In this document: piece by piece, positions 11,301-23,300 of the stretch
Position numbering within the stretch: the first letter of the stretch is position 1
How the letters are laid out: every line of letters starts with the position of its first letter
Assembly: GCA_964023275.1 (NCBI GenBank)
Contig: OZ029914.1
Location: 17,444,049 to 17,508,048 of the forward strand
Reading direction: 5' to 3'
Source: Norana najaformis
Lineage: Eukaryota > Annelida > Clitellata > Crassiclitellata > Hormogastridae
DNA: 64,000 bases
Made by a program: the position numbers and the translations under genes
The notes under the pieces: model-generated
Databases searched by the model: none
Seen by the model: only the letters and a program-made list of their open reading frames with translations
Told to the model about the DNA's origin: nothing

Positions 11301-14300
11301 TGAGATCTTCTGTGGGTGATATCTTCACAGTATCAGCTACAGCGTCATCATTTAAATCTATTCTTCAACTCTTGCCTTTGCTTCTGCCATCCAATTTTTA
11401 ACCCTTCACTGGTTTGGAATGATCCCAGCTAGGTTTCCAAATTTCATTGCTTGTGCTTGAAAAATTAGGCCACTTATCAATGTTACTTTTTGCATCTCTT
11501 GAGCAAACCATATAAACTTGGCTGTGTCAATTTTCAGTTTATCAAAATAGCGCACACATTTTCGCTCAAGCCCAACAGTAGAATCGATATCTCTTACAAA
11601 ATTATGTAGTTTATTATGGTTTTCAACCAACCCATGAGCATAGATTTGTTAATTCCAAGGTCTTTAGAAATTCTGACCTGAGTTTCTCCACTATGTACGC
11701 AATCTATAGCAGCTAGCTTTTCTTGCACAGAGTAGGAACGTTGATGCTCGCTATCCGCCATTTCTACTATTTGGCTTATGCTAAGATTATCACATTTCTG
11801 AATATTACTTATATGTAGAAAGTAACGACAGTGTGATACTATGAATACATGTGATACGTCTCAACAATGTCGGCAACCAAAGAAGAGGAAAAGGAAAAGG
11901 AAATTCCTGTACAGGAAATTCTTGCACATAACCCCATTCATATATAAAAGAGAGAGACGAAGACAGAGAGACAGAGAGAGATTAGTGTGCGAGACTATTA
12001 CTAAAGATGACTTATTAACTAGTCTATGCAACACGTGTTAGCAATTTCCATGAGTTAAGTTGGTAGCCTTGGGATTCTTGTCTGTGCTGTATGTTAAGCG
12101 AATGCCTGTGTAACCGGGACATGTGCTACCAGACGTTTAATGTACCTTCATTGGAAGGTGAAACTAAGAAACTAAAATCCCTCTTACTTAAAGGAACTGT
12201 GCAGCTTGTACTCTTCCATCCTCGGCCACAGATTTCTTCGCACTGCTGCACGTAGTGACCTGGTCATCATGCCGACCCGAGCTTCTGCAGTCCAGCATGG
12301 AAACATTAATGCAGTTACGCAATTGTGCATGCATGTGTGTATGTATGCATGCATGTATGTATTTACATACCTACGTATGTATGTATATATGTATGTATAT
12401 ATGTTTGTATTTATCAGTAGAATTAATATAGTGCCTTTTAAGTACCTCACAAACTGCATGAAGCACAAAGGACTAGCTGTATGTCCCTGCACAGTGACCG
12501 GATCCAGGCGGATTTAAAATTGCAGATAATAGGGTGAACACTTAACTCATCAGTTGTGTTGTCGTGTGGTGGTCGTGTGGTGACCTACCTTTAGGTTAAA
12601 TTGTGAAAGTATATTCAGGTGGAAAGGTCTTGTACTGTATGCCAATGGATGTCTGTCATAAAATGCTGACTGGATGTGACTTCCAGCTGTCATCTGAATG
12701 AGCAGTTAACGGAAATGTCTGTCTGTTTTCAGCGTTTACAGCTACTGCTGACTCTGTCATCTGGCTTGGATTTGATTTCATTTGAGCTGGAAGTGGTGAG
12801 TTGTTGACAGAGCTTGTTTCTTGTTTAATCAAATCGAAACCGGTGATGTGTCTGTCATACTTTCGAATGCATAAAGCATCGGCTGTTGTTTCATCAATGT
12901 ATGACAGAGGACATTAAGGCGCATTAGAAGTTGCATTACTATGAGGTTGGGTGAGGTATTGAGTAATGATATTTCGGCAGAGATCAGTCGTTGGTTGCCA
13001 GAACTAGTCATTGATATCTGACACCAGCAAGATAAGGACCTACCCGAAGGCAGCGAGGGTAGAGCCGAGAAGTCCCACGATCAAAGATAAGGCGCGATTT
13101 CAAAGGGCGCCAGCATCGGTAATTGATCGAGTTGGACGATCACATAACGAGGGGATGAAATCAAGCGCAGGGAAGCATACCAACAGACGTAGGAACAGAG
13201 GCAGATGGCAGGACAGAGTTCATGATAACGGCAGCGCAACAACCTTAGTCGTATTGAGTAGAGTTGTTGCTGGGTATTACTAATAAGGATGACAAGTAGT
13301 GCAAATGAATTTAGACAGGGATGAGCAAGGAGATATACTTAAGGGAGGAAGGGTTGCTGTACACTTCATTGCCCGATGCTAGCAAGGCCCAGCTGCGTGA
13401 TGGGCTGGGAAGACAACAGGCCGGGAAGGTCCGCCCCAAGTAACTGATATTTCCTAAAAAGGAGATTTTAGAAATAACGGGCAGAAATGCGTAAGCCATA
13501 GCTCTTCCAAAATAGCAGACTGGCTAAGGACAGAAAATTATATAAGCGTTGGAGAAGGTAATTTGCGCAGTCTTGTCTGAGCTAAACTTTCTGAGTAAAG
13601 TTTGGATAAGACCCGACAGAATACGGACATTGACGACAGTGGACACACTATGTTTCTTTCATCGTGAATATTCTGTTTTCGATATTAAATCTTGCTGCAA
13701 GCGGTGCTCTGCCCTTTCTTATTTGTTCCCCCGGCTAGGCGATAAATGTATGCAGCTGCATTTGATGGGAAACAAATGAAATTAAAATGTAAAGGTGTTT
13801 TAAAGAGACAATACCTGTCACCAAGTTGGGTCTTGTGCTCTGGCTTCTGTGGGGTGACTAGGTTCATAACTTGTGTGTCCTCAGAGGGGCCTTGATCATT
13901 AAACACTAGCGCTTTATTAGTCAACAATTACATTGTGGTTATATCCTGGAAGAGGCACTATCTAGATGTCCTAGTGAACCTATCAGATTATTATAAAATA
14001 TTGTTTAATACACTTACGTTCACTCATTGTACAAAATATACTTGAAGTTGTATGTGAATCAACAGAACTCGACTTAATCTAATCTAGTCCATAACAGCAT
14101 TTACTATTAACTAGAATCTAATTGTTAATAAGTCTTTGTGTCCGTCCGTGTCGTACTGCATCTTCCTTCTCGACTCCTGTCTACCTCCGTGATGGAAACC
14201 TTCATCTGTCTTTCCGCTCTGTGCACTGTCCGGCCAATTTCTACCCAAATCCTGTTAGGCCTCTGGGCTGATCTGCCTCCAGCTCAGACCTGCAGTCTGT

Positions 14301-17300
14301 CAAATCAGAATGCCTACTCGTATTTGTCTGTGGTGCAAAGATTATTATGCAATGCAGGGCTGATTATGAGTTATACTTATAAAAAGTTTTATTTCTCTTT
14401 CTTGTCTGAGGTCCTATCTCGTTATCATACTGGCCTGTTACCATGCTGGTTTCTTACGCAGCTCTTGGTAAATATGCATAGTCCAGGAATTACGTATATT
14501 GCACAACCTGTAACAGTGGTTGCTGACAACCGCTGACCTCACATGCCTGGAGGTGATTCTTTGTGTGTTAGATGCTCTCTTTGTCTGTATGCCTGTGAAG
14601 CTTGCTCTGAATCACACAATGCTCTGTTCATTTATATAGCATGATCTCCAACCCTGTTATATACTTGAAGTTTGCCAAATTCCTCTTCTGTTGTGTTATT
14701 CTGTTGTTGTTTATACTTCTTGCTTTTTCTCGTAATTGATTCAATATGTTCCATTTAGTGTAACATCACATAAGGTTTTGGTCAACAATATGATAGCATT
14801 TCAGAGGTATTGTCTTGCTACCCAGTTCAGCTTTAGTCAGATTAAATTATTATTATTCTGCATTTGTTAAGCACCGCTATCTAGCAACTAAGCATCAGTG
14901 ATGAACCTGAACAATTGTGAGCGAAGGACTTGCTCGAGGTTTTTACGTAGTAACCGTCTCAGGGTAAGCTCGGACCCATACTCACTATGTTACAAGCTGA
15001 GTGCTCTAACCATTTAGCTGCTGTGCCCACAAATAATGATGTGTAAGTTTGCAAATGCAAAGCCAACTTGTAAATACTCTGATACTAACGATGATTTTTT
15101 CCAGGATGTCCAGTACCTTGATCTGTGCAGCCATCTCAAAGTACGAACAGACAGTCAAGAAGAGGAAGAAGATGATTTGTCTCTCTGCAGCATGATCAGT
15201 TCTCAGTCACAGGTATCTCTCGTTATGTCTCATTCTCTGTGTGCACTTATATTTCTGTCATTTCTCTGATGTCACTAGGTCTAAACTAAAGATGCTTCTC
15301 TTTCAACTTGCTTATCCACCGTAGCCTGGCTTCTGGTTTCTTTGACCTGTGTGAATTCGATCCAGCTTCTCTAACGACTTATGATTTTGGATTGTGATTT
15401 TGACATGAAGCAACCATCGGCTGATACCTTGGGCATTATGATAACGGCACTATAGAAGTCTAGATTATATTAAATTAGATTTTTCTGTGCTTTTCCATAA
15501 GTAACATTTGTTGTCAAAGATTATAGAAACTAGACAACGAGATCTGATCACAAAATGCACTTAGCTGTTATTTATAATAGTTAGGTATAGTTTACAACGC
15601 ATCCATTTATTATATGTGGTGGTTAGTTGATAAAGTTATTCATCAACTAATGACCTACTTTGATTACATGCCAAGTATAATAGTTAAACATTTTTATATT
15701 ATGCCAATTCATAATAATTGGTGTTAAGCTCGTGTGGTATCCATAAACGTCTCTATTGCTGCTGTCAGTGCTAATGCTGTAATGCTGCTATCATAAAACA
15801 CCAGATATCACAAGATAATGGCTGTTGTGGACCTTTTGCTAATTGAAGGAACTTGTGAAAAGGTTGTCTTTTTGCAGTGGTAATTGGAATTGTCAATTTA
15901 TGTAGCAACACTTTGATAGAAACTTCTCAGAGATGCTCAACATGTTGTCATGTTTGCACCTCACTTTCAAGACTGTAACAAATAGAGGCTTGTGATAAAA
16001 TTAGTGAAGTAAGTAAGTAAACGAGACATTTGTTAACATGCCATGTGTCCATCGGCTGAGCGAGGAATCGTAGGTGAGTGAATACCTTGCCTTACCTACC
16101 ATTTATTTCAGTTTCAGATTTGTGTTGTCTTTAAAGACATATGTCTACTCTATTATTTGCAGTGCTCATCCATGGAAGAGTCAAATCATGCACGTCTAAC
16201 GATTTCGCCACTGTCCCTTCTTAGTAATTTAATTAAGCCTCTGACTTCCAAGGCAACAGCTTCATCGTCTCTCATCTTGGAAGAAACTGAAGAAGAGAAG
16301 AAACTGCGAATAGAAAGCTTTGCCAACACAAGTGTCGTGCCTCAAGTCCTGCCGTCGCCAGAAGACATGCCAGAAGTCACAGTCGACCCTGAAGTTGAAG
16401 TCATTCACGTGAAGCCAAAGCGTCATCATCCAAGGAGGAAAGATCATCGTTCCCAGAAGACATCTTCTGCTCCTGCTTCGGATAATGTCTCGCTAATTTC
16501 GGTCGATTCTTCAGCGTCACTTCTTTCTCCGATCAGTTCAGAATCATCAGGCTATCGGTCGGTACCTGAAGACAACCCCTCTAATCATTGTGGCGATGAG
16601 GGAATTAACATCCCTGGTTTAATGACTACACAGTCGGAAGAAACTGTGATCGAGAGCAACAGTTTGCAGAAAATCGAATCTTCGCACAAGCAAACAGAAG
16701 AACTGGAAGAAAAGTTATCGCATGATGAAAGATTGCGACGAATTCTTGAGGACAATCCAGTTGAGAAGCAAGAAGTGTGTTTCAGTCGGACAATTGAGTG
16801 GAAATCCAGCACTGAACTGTCTCCACCAAAAACAACAAACATGTTGTCCTCAGATAAAACAACAGACATGTTGTGTCTAAGAAAGACACCAGACATGCAA
16901 CTGTCATCTGTGGCAACTTCACTCCCAAATTCCAGTTCTCCTGAACATTTGAATGTTTGTCTTGATGTAGCTGAACATCCCTTAACAGAAGATGCTGTTG
17001 CTGAAGATGCTCTGGTTGTTTCAGTGGAAGAGCCCTCTATTTATGACGATGTTTCTCAAAAGAAGTGGCCAGAAGTTGCAAAGCATTCTTCAGAAATGGG
17101 GGACGTTGCCATGTCAGCTGCTTCAACTGATCCGGGGTCGCTAGAGGTTGATTTACGTGCAGTGGAAACCCAGCATAATACTGAATCCATGGCAGTAGTG
17201 TCCACGGAGGCTAAAGCAAGCCAAGAAACTTACAGTGTAGCAGAAACAAAGCTTCCAAAAACGACAAGTGTCTTTCAGTTAGACAGAAGACATGCGGCCG

Positions 17301-20300
17301 ACATTGAGTATGTGATCACTCCTATGTTATCAGAATCGTGTATCTTAAATAGAGTTGTTTCCATATATTCTGCTTATAATGTTTCTACTCCATAATATTC
17401 TGCTTATAATGTTATCACTGCATAATATTCTCCTTATAATGTTACTCTGCATAATATTCTCCTTTTAATGTTATTACTCCATAATATTCTCCTTATAATG
17501 TTGCTACTCCATAATATTCTCCTTATAATGTTATTACTCCATAATAGTCTCCTTATAATGTTGCTACTGCATAATATTCTCCTTATAATGTTATTACTCC
17601 ATAATATTCTCCTTATAATGTTGCTACTGCATAATAGTCTCCTTATAATGTTATTACTCCATAATAGTCTTGAAATTTTTAAGTTGACTTCCCTAAGATA
17701 CCAGTCGTGGGAAATGCTAACAAGTCTATTCCCAACAGGTGGTCTCTTTTCTCTGCTGGAGTCACCAACATTAAAAACAACTTGTTTGTCCTTCTGATAG
17801 CCATGTTATTATTTCTGCATTTATTAAGAGCCACTGTCTAATGACTAAGCATCAATCGATGGCACTGAGCAACTGTGAGCGAAGGACTTGCTCAAGGTCC
17901 CTACACAGTAACTGTCTGAGGGGAGGCGCAAACCTTTACTCTCTGTGTTACAAGCCAAATGCTGCTTAATATTATTAATTAGTGTAATTAGCTATGGAGT
18001 ATTGTTAATTACATTACATATTTGCATTGCAACATTACTGTGTTGCCATGGTTTCAGTGCTCTAACTTATGCATAGTAGATTATTTTTTCAAACTGTTCC
18101 AGGGTTGACAATAATCTGATGGTGGTTTTAATGCTCGAGATTTTCCTTCATGAAGACGAGAATCTCTTCAAGGTTTGATGTTGCATTTGTCCCTCTCTGT
18201 CTGTCTGCATTTCATTTATCCAGTTAGTTTGATCTGTTCTTTTAATGTTTCTTCTATTCTTTCTTTGCTCTGCTTCATTTCAGTTATGTCTGGTTTGTTT
18301 GGAGTAATAATGGTTACTCTGTTTAAAAATGTGTTTGCTTGATTTCCACATCAATTGAGATCATATTCTTAAGTATTATTAGTTATTTTTGTTTTATTTT
18401 TTTTAATGCTCCAAATTATATCCAGTTACAAAGCATGTAGCACATATTTGTAATTTGGACACGATAGGGAGACTGTGAGGGAACCAAAGTCCTGCTAAGT
18501 AGGGCCACCTAATTTCAGTGTGTGATCATTTGATGATGGCAGAGCTGTAGTCAGCTTATTTATGCTATGTGTATTGAACTTCAATTTTTGTATACATCTG
18601 ATGCTGGAAATTTTACTTCTGTAATGCTCATGTTCCTACACGTGTGACTTCAAGGTTTGATTATATTGTTTCTTTAGATGTTTCGAACTTGCCAAGGGCA
18701 CACGGACGGCGAAATCTGTGTGACATACGTTGTAATAACAAGTCATTCCTTGTACTTGTTGAAGCCAAGCTGCAAGCCTAACAAATTCATCCGTGAAGTG
18801 GCTATCAGCTATAAGGAACTTGACTATGTCTCGGTAAGTAGATTGGTCCACTTTGAAATGCAGTCTGAGTTAGGCTACTAGTCTTGTGTCTTGCATCATC
18901 TTTTCTTATTCGGGATAACTAACTCTGTCTTTCCTGCATGGGAAAGGCTATCTTGCAACAAGAACTACTTCAGTCTGGTCACTTTCCATTTGGTCATTCG
19001 AACGAGAAAGACGTAACAAATAATTACCCTAGTCTGCCTTCTGTGGTGCTGATATCTTAACTACAAGGATTCAAATAACAGCGTCCTAAATCTATGTGCT
19101 ACTATGCTCACAATGTGTGTTGTTAGTCTGGTAAAAGAGTGAAAGACTCCTATGAGAGATGAGCTTTTGGGATCTTGAATCACTCCGCAATGAGTCTGCA
19201 TTAGAATGAGGTTGTGTTGTAGAACGGAAATGAACTTGGGATACATGCTATGACTCCATTACATTAGAATTCCCATGTTTAAATGGTGACTGAGAGTGAC
19301 TTGAAATGTCTTGGCATTGTGAATTCATGCAGCTGAAGAATTGCCATTACTTTTAAAAACGGTAATGACAGTTCCTCCAATAATGCAGTACAGCATGATT
19401 TAACGCCAGAAAGTGTTTTTTGTTCTGCGTGTATGTTGTATGGTATTGTTTTGTATTGTATTGCATATTAAAAGTTTATCTTGCTGTTGATGTACTTCAT
19501 ATTGTCTGATATTCCACAGATCAGCCTTAATCACCAAATTCTTCACATCGTTTGCCACATCAGGCACAATCAGTTCTGGCTTACAACGGGAGATGAGGCG
19601 CTTACTAGGTAATTTGCCAAACTAGTTGCTAAATATGTCTAAAGTGTAAAATCTTCTGCGTATGTATGTATCTGATCATTTATATTACACATTTTTAGAA
19701 ACTCTCAAAGGGGTTGAAATAAGGATATCTAACAAATCTAACTAGCTCTGACTTAAGATAAATTGAAGATGTTTCTTGAGCTGTCTGTGGCAGAACAGTA
19801 CATATTTTTGGATATTAAATCCCACTGCAGGATTTGGGATCCCATATCCTGTAGTTGGACGCAGTGGTGAGGCTTGTTTCCATTTCTTAGGTCCAGAGCT
19901 AGTAGGGGAAGTATCCCAAAGTCCAGGACTTGTGCTGCTGTTATTTATCATAAGATGCAGGTAGCCATGTTTCAGCCCTTTTGTGAGGTTCTTGAAAGGC
20001 ACTATATAAATGTTCTAATGTTCTCATACATACATACATATATATATGCATAATTAAATACCTATGTGTCTTTGTGTCTGCCTCTTTGGCTTGCTTATAT
20101 TCATTGTCATCCTTTGTTGTCTTTATGCTGCTGTTTGTCACACTCTGTCGCTCTCTGTTGACTTGTCCATTTTTTTCTACCTCCATATTTGTGTTCATTA
20201 TCATCTGTGGCATGCACCTGTCTGGAATGTTGCCATTCCCATAATGAGTAGCCATCTGTCTCTATTCTGTGCTCGTCTCCAGGCCATATGTAATCTTTGT

Positions 20301-23300
20301 GTAGCTGCCTGTCTAATTGTGCCATTTGTGTGACTTTCTGTCTCCTTAGGGCTAACTCATTTATTATTTTTTTCTGTATCTCTGCTGTTGATTTACTACA
20401 TGCTATAATTGTCTCCTCTAGGCTTATTGTGTCTCATCTGGAGCAAGCTGTCCTCCGTGCTTGTGAAAACGACTCTTCCACCCTTTCGCCACTGACCGTA
20501 CTGACCGATGCTATGGCTCAGAAGATCTCCATAGCTAAATGGGTGTCGGAAGAGACTGGCCAACAGGTACAGTATATATCTCGTCATACCCTGTAGTTAT
20601 GCTGAGGTAAGGTGATCACGCATTTAGTAGCTGTTTTTATAATATGTTAGATTAGGTATTTGTAATGTATGCAGCATAAATGAAGTGTAATGAAGATTTA
20701 TTTAGCACCTTGTGCAGGCCTTTCAAACTGTGCTCTGAAATTGTCTTAAAGTGTCAAGTTTTTGTACAATTAGCCAAAAATGCAGAAATGTGAAGTAGTA
20801 ATAATGAAAGTAATACTGTTTATTGCTAAGTATTAATAACATTAATTTTACAGTGCAGCTCTTGCTTAATATACAGTAGGACAGTGCCTCCCGGTTCTGT
20901 TTACTTAACCAAAGCTACTGAGATAAGGCAGTGGAAGCCAACACCAGGCCCTGCCTAGCAGGCAGTAGAAGTCATTGAGTGGGTACTATTATCTAGACAG
21001 ATGTTGGCCTGTCATGGACATGATAGTTTTGAAACTTAACCTCGTGTAGGTCAAGATAATATAATTACACATAGAAATAAGTGGAAGATATTTTTAGAAT
21101 TGGGACTAAACCAAAAATCAACCAGTCAGATTGGATATTTAAATCACTTATATAAATGAACCCAGTATGGCTAGGCACGGCATTTCTGACCACAAAGTTC
21201 GGTGAATGTTTGGGGAATTAACATGTGATGAAGGCAGTTTCAGTGTTTCTGACAATGAAAATCTGTCTGTTGGATCAAGTGACAAATGTGAAGTGGCTTT
21301 AACTGAAGAACATTCCTACATCGAAACCAAGTTCGGAGCTAGCATTTGATATGTGCTGTCTGAACAGGAAAGTCGGTCAGACTGAATGGATGCTGATAAT
21401 TTAGACCAGATAGATTGAACTAAAGAGGCATTAGATTTTCCTGTTTATACTCTGACTTGTCCATTTACAGGCATCTGTGGTGGACTAGCCCATGAGGCAC
21501 AGTTTGTGGACTTTATCACTCAGTTTTTAGATGACAGTTTTTTGATAATTACGCATAGAAATAAGTGGAAGATATCTAGCTGAACAGACGAGTCTGTTTG
21601 CTGAGCTGAGTAGGTCAGCTTCACAGTAGGCAAGTAAACAAAATGGAACCCTCCTTCTTTAGAGATGTGTGCATTTTGTAAGCTATAACATCCTGATGTG
21701 CTCCTAGATCCAAACGCACGTGTACGACTACACATCAACTGATTCACCACTCAGTGATCCCTAGTTCGTAATCGTAATCAAAAACTTATAAAGCGCCACT
21801 TCAAGATAAAACTCATCAGAGGCTCTCCCGGCCCAATTTCGCATGACTAATGGGGAATAACACGGTCTTCAAACGCTTGCGGAAAAGAGAGGGAGGAAGA
21901 GAGAGGAATTCCCACCTAAGGTCACCAGGCAGGTTGTTCCATGAGGCAGACAAGTGATCAGTTCATTGCGTTAAACTGGTACCTCCGCTTGACTGTGTGT
22001 GATATAGATTATAATAAAATTATTGCTATTACAGAGCCTCTTTGGAAATGTATGAATATCCGAAAGTACGCTGTGTAAACCAATTAATTGTTTTACTATG
22101 AAGAAATATCTTATCAGTTCCCTAAGTTCAAGGTTACATTGCTAATTGTCCTCACAAAACTGTTCAGTCTAGTCCGCTGACAAAGAGTAATCATTCCAGG
22201 AAGCTTCAGTCGTATTTGTTTCAAAGGGTGGATGGGAAGTGGAAATAAATGCTAAAGAATGATGTTTACTTCATGTCTTTAGATCAAAAACTGATAGAGA
22301 TTTAAGAAGTTAAAAATTGTTTAACTTATAGGGCATTTTACAGTAAAATCAATCGCCATCTGGGCCTAGGCAAAAATAATTCTCTTGGCTTTAATGGGTT
22401 AATGTGTTACTCTCACTAACACATGGTGTACAGATATGCAGTTAAGTTTTAGTCAACTTTGTTCATAAGAAAATGAAGTCCTAGAAAGGTTTAGGTTGCA
22501 GCAAATATGTGCAGACAATAATCAGTTCAGTAGTCGCTGGCATATGCTTAAGATTGGAACCAGCGTCTGTTGTACTTGCAACACATGATATGTATTAGAG
22601 CCTCGATTCCAGGAAGTTCCAGGGAAGCAGACTCTGTTGTAGACCTAGTTGCTCACAGTTTTATAGTAAAGGTAGCCCTCGAGACTGTGTATTAGAGCCA
22701 GTAATGATGCCTTTTGTAGATACGTGCACATGAGCAGTGAATTAGAAGAGAGTGGAATAAAGATGTCAAATGCCTATAGATACTCCTTGTTTAGTGAAGT
22801 CAGAGTATTTTATAGGACAGAATTTTGTTTGAGATATGTGTTACATTTTTATGGAACTGCTTAGATATTTCTGCATAGTAAAACAGTTAAGTGGTTTACA
22901 CAGCATACTTTCAGATATTCATATATTTCCAAAGATGCTCTGTAACAATAATTTTATTATAACCTATATCACTTTTATTGTAAAAAAAACAATAGCAATA
23001 ATTTTATAGATAACAATAATTTTATTATTATCTATAGCACTTTTATTGTAAAAAAGATACTGACATTGGTTTTATCATGTTATATATTTGTTAAAAAATT
23101 TGATCTGACTAGTTACAAGTATGTAGACCTGTAGCAGCATTAAGGTCCACCATTTCTAGAGCCTGCAGAACAACTCTTCGTGAACTGGCGTGGTCTCTTT
23201 TTGACTTGGCTTCCTAAGTACTTTCTGCCTCAGCCTTACCTGGATGTCTTTTGTTTGACCTCCCTGGATTTTGACGTGGCACTAAAACTCGCCCAACAAC

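Noticed and set aside
12184-12517. Overlapping 100-codon frames on both strands
   Set aside because: Both run through the ATGT microsatellite and have no domain.
13011-13283. 90-codon basic frame in intron 5
   Set aside because: GC-rich unknown block; composition is odd but no recognisable protein and no splice support.
14138-14536. 132-codon + strand frame
   Set aside because: No homology, biased composition, inside PLEKHM2 intron 5.
17308-17395. Extension of PLEKHM2 exon 7 to the end of its open frame
   Set aside because: Homology stops at GA|GTATGT, which fits the phase of exon 8; the extension runs into a minisatellite.
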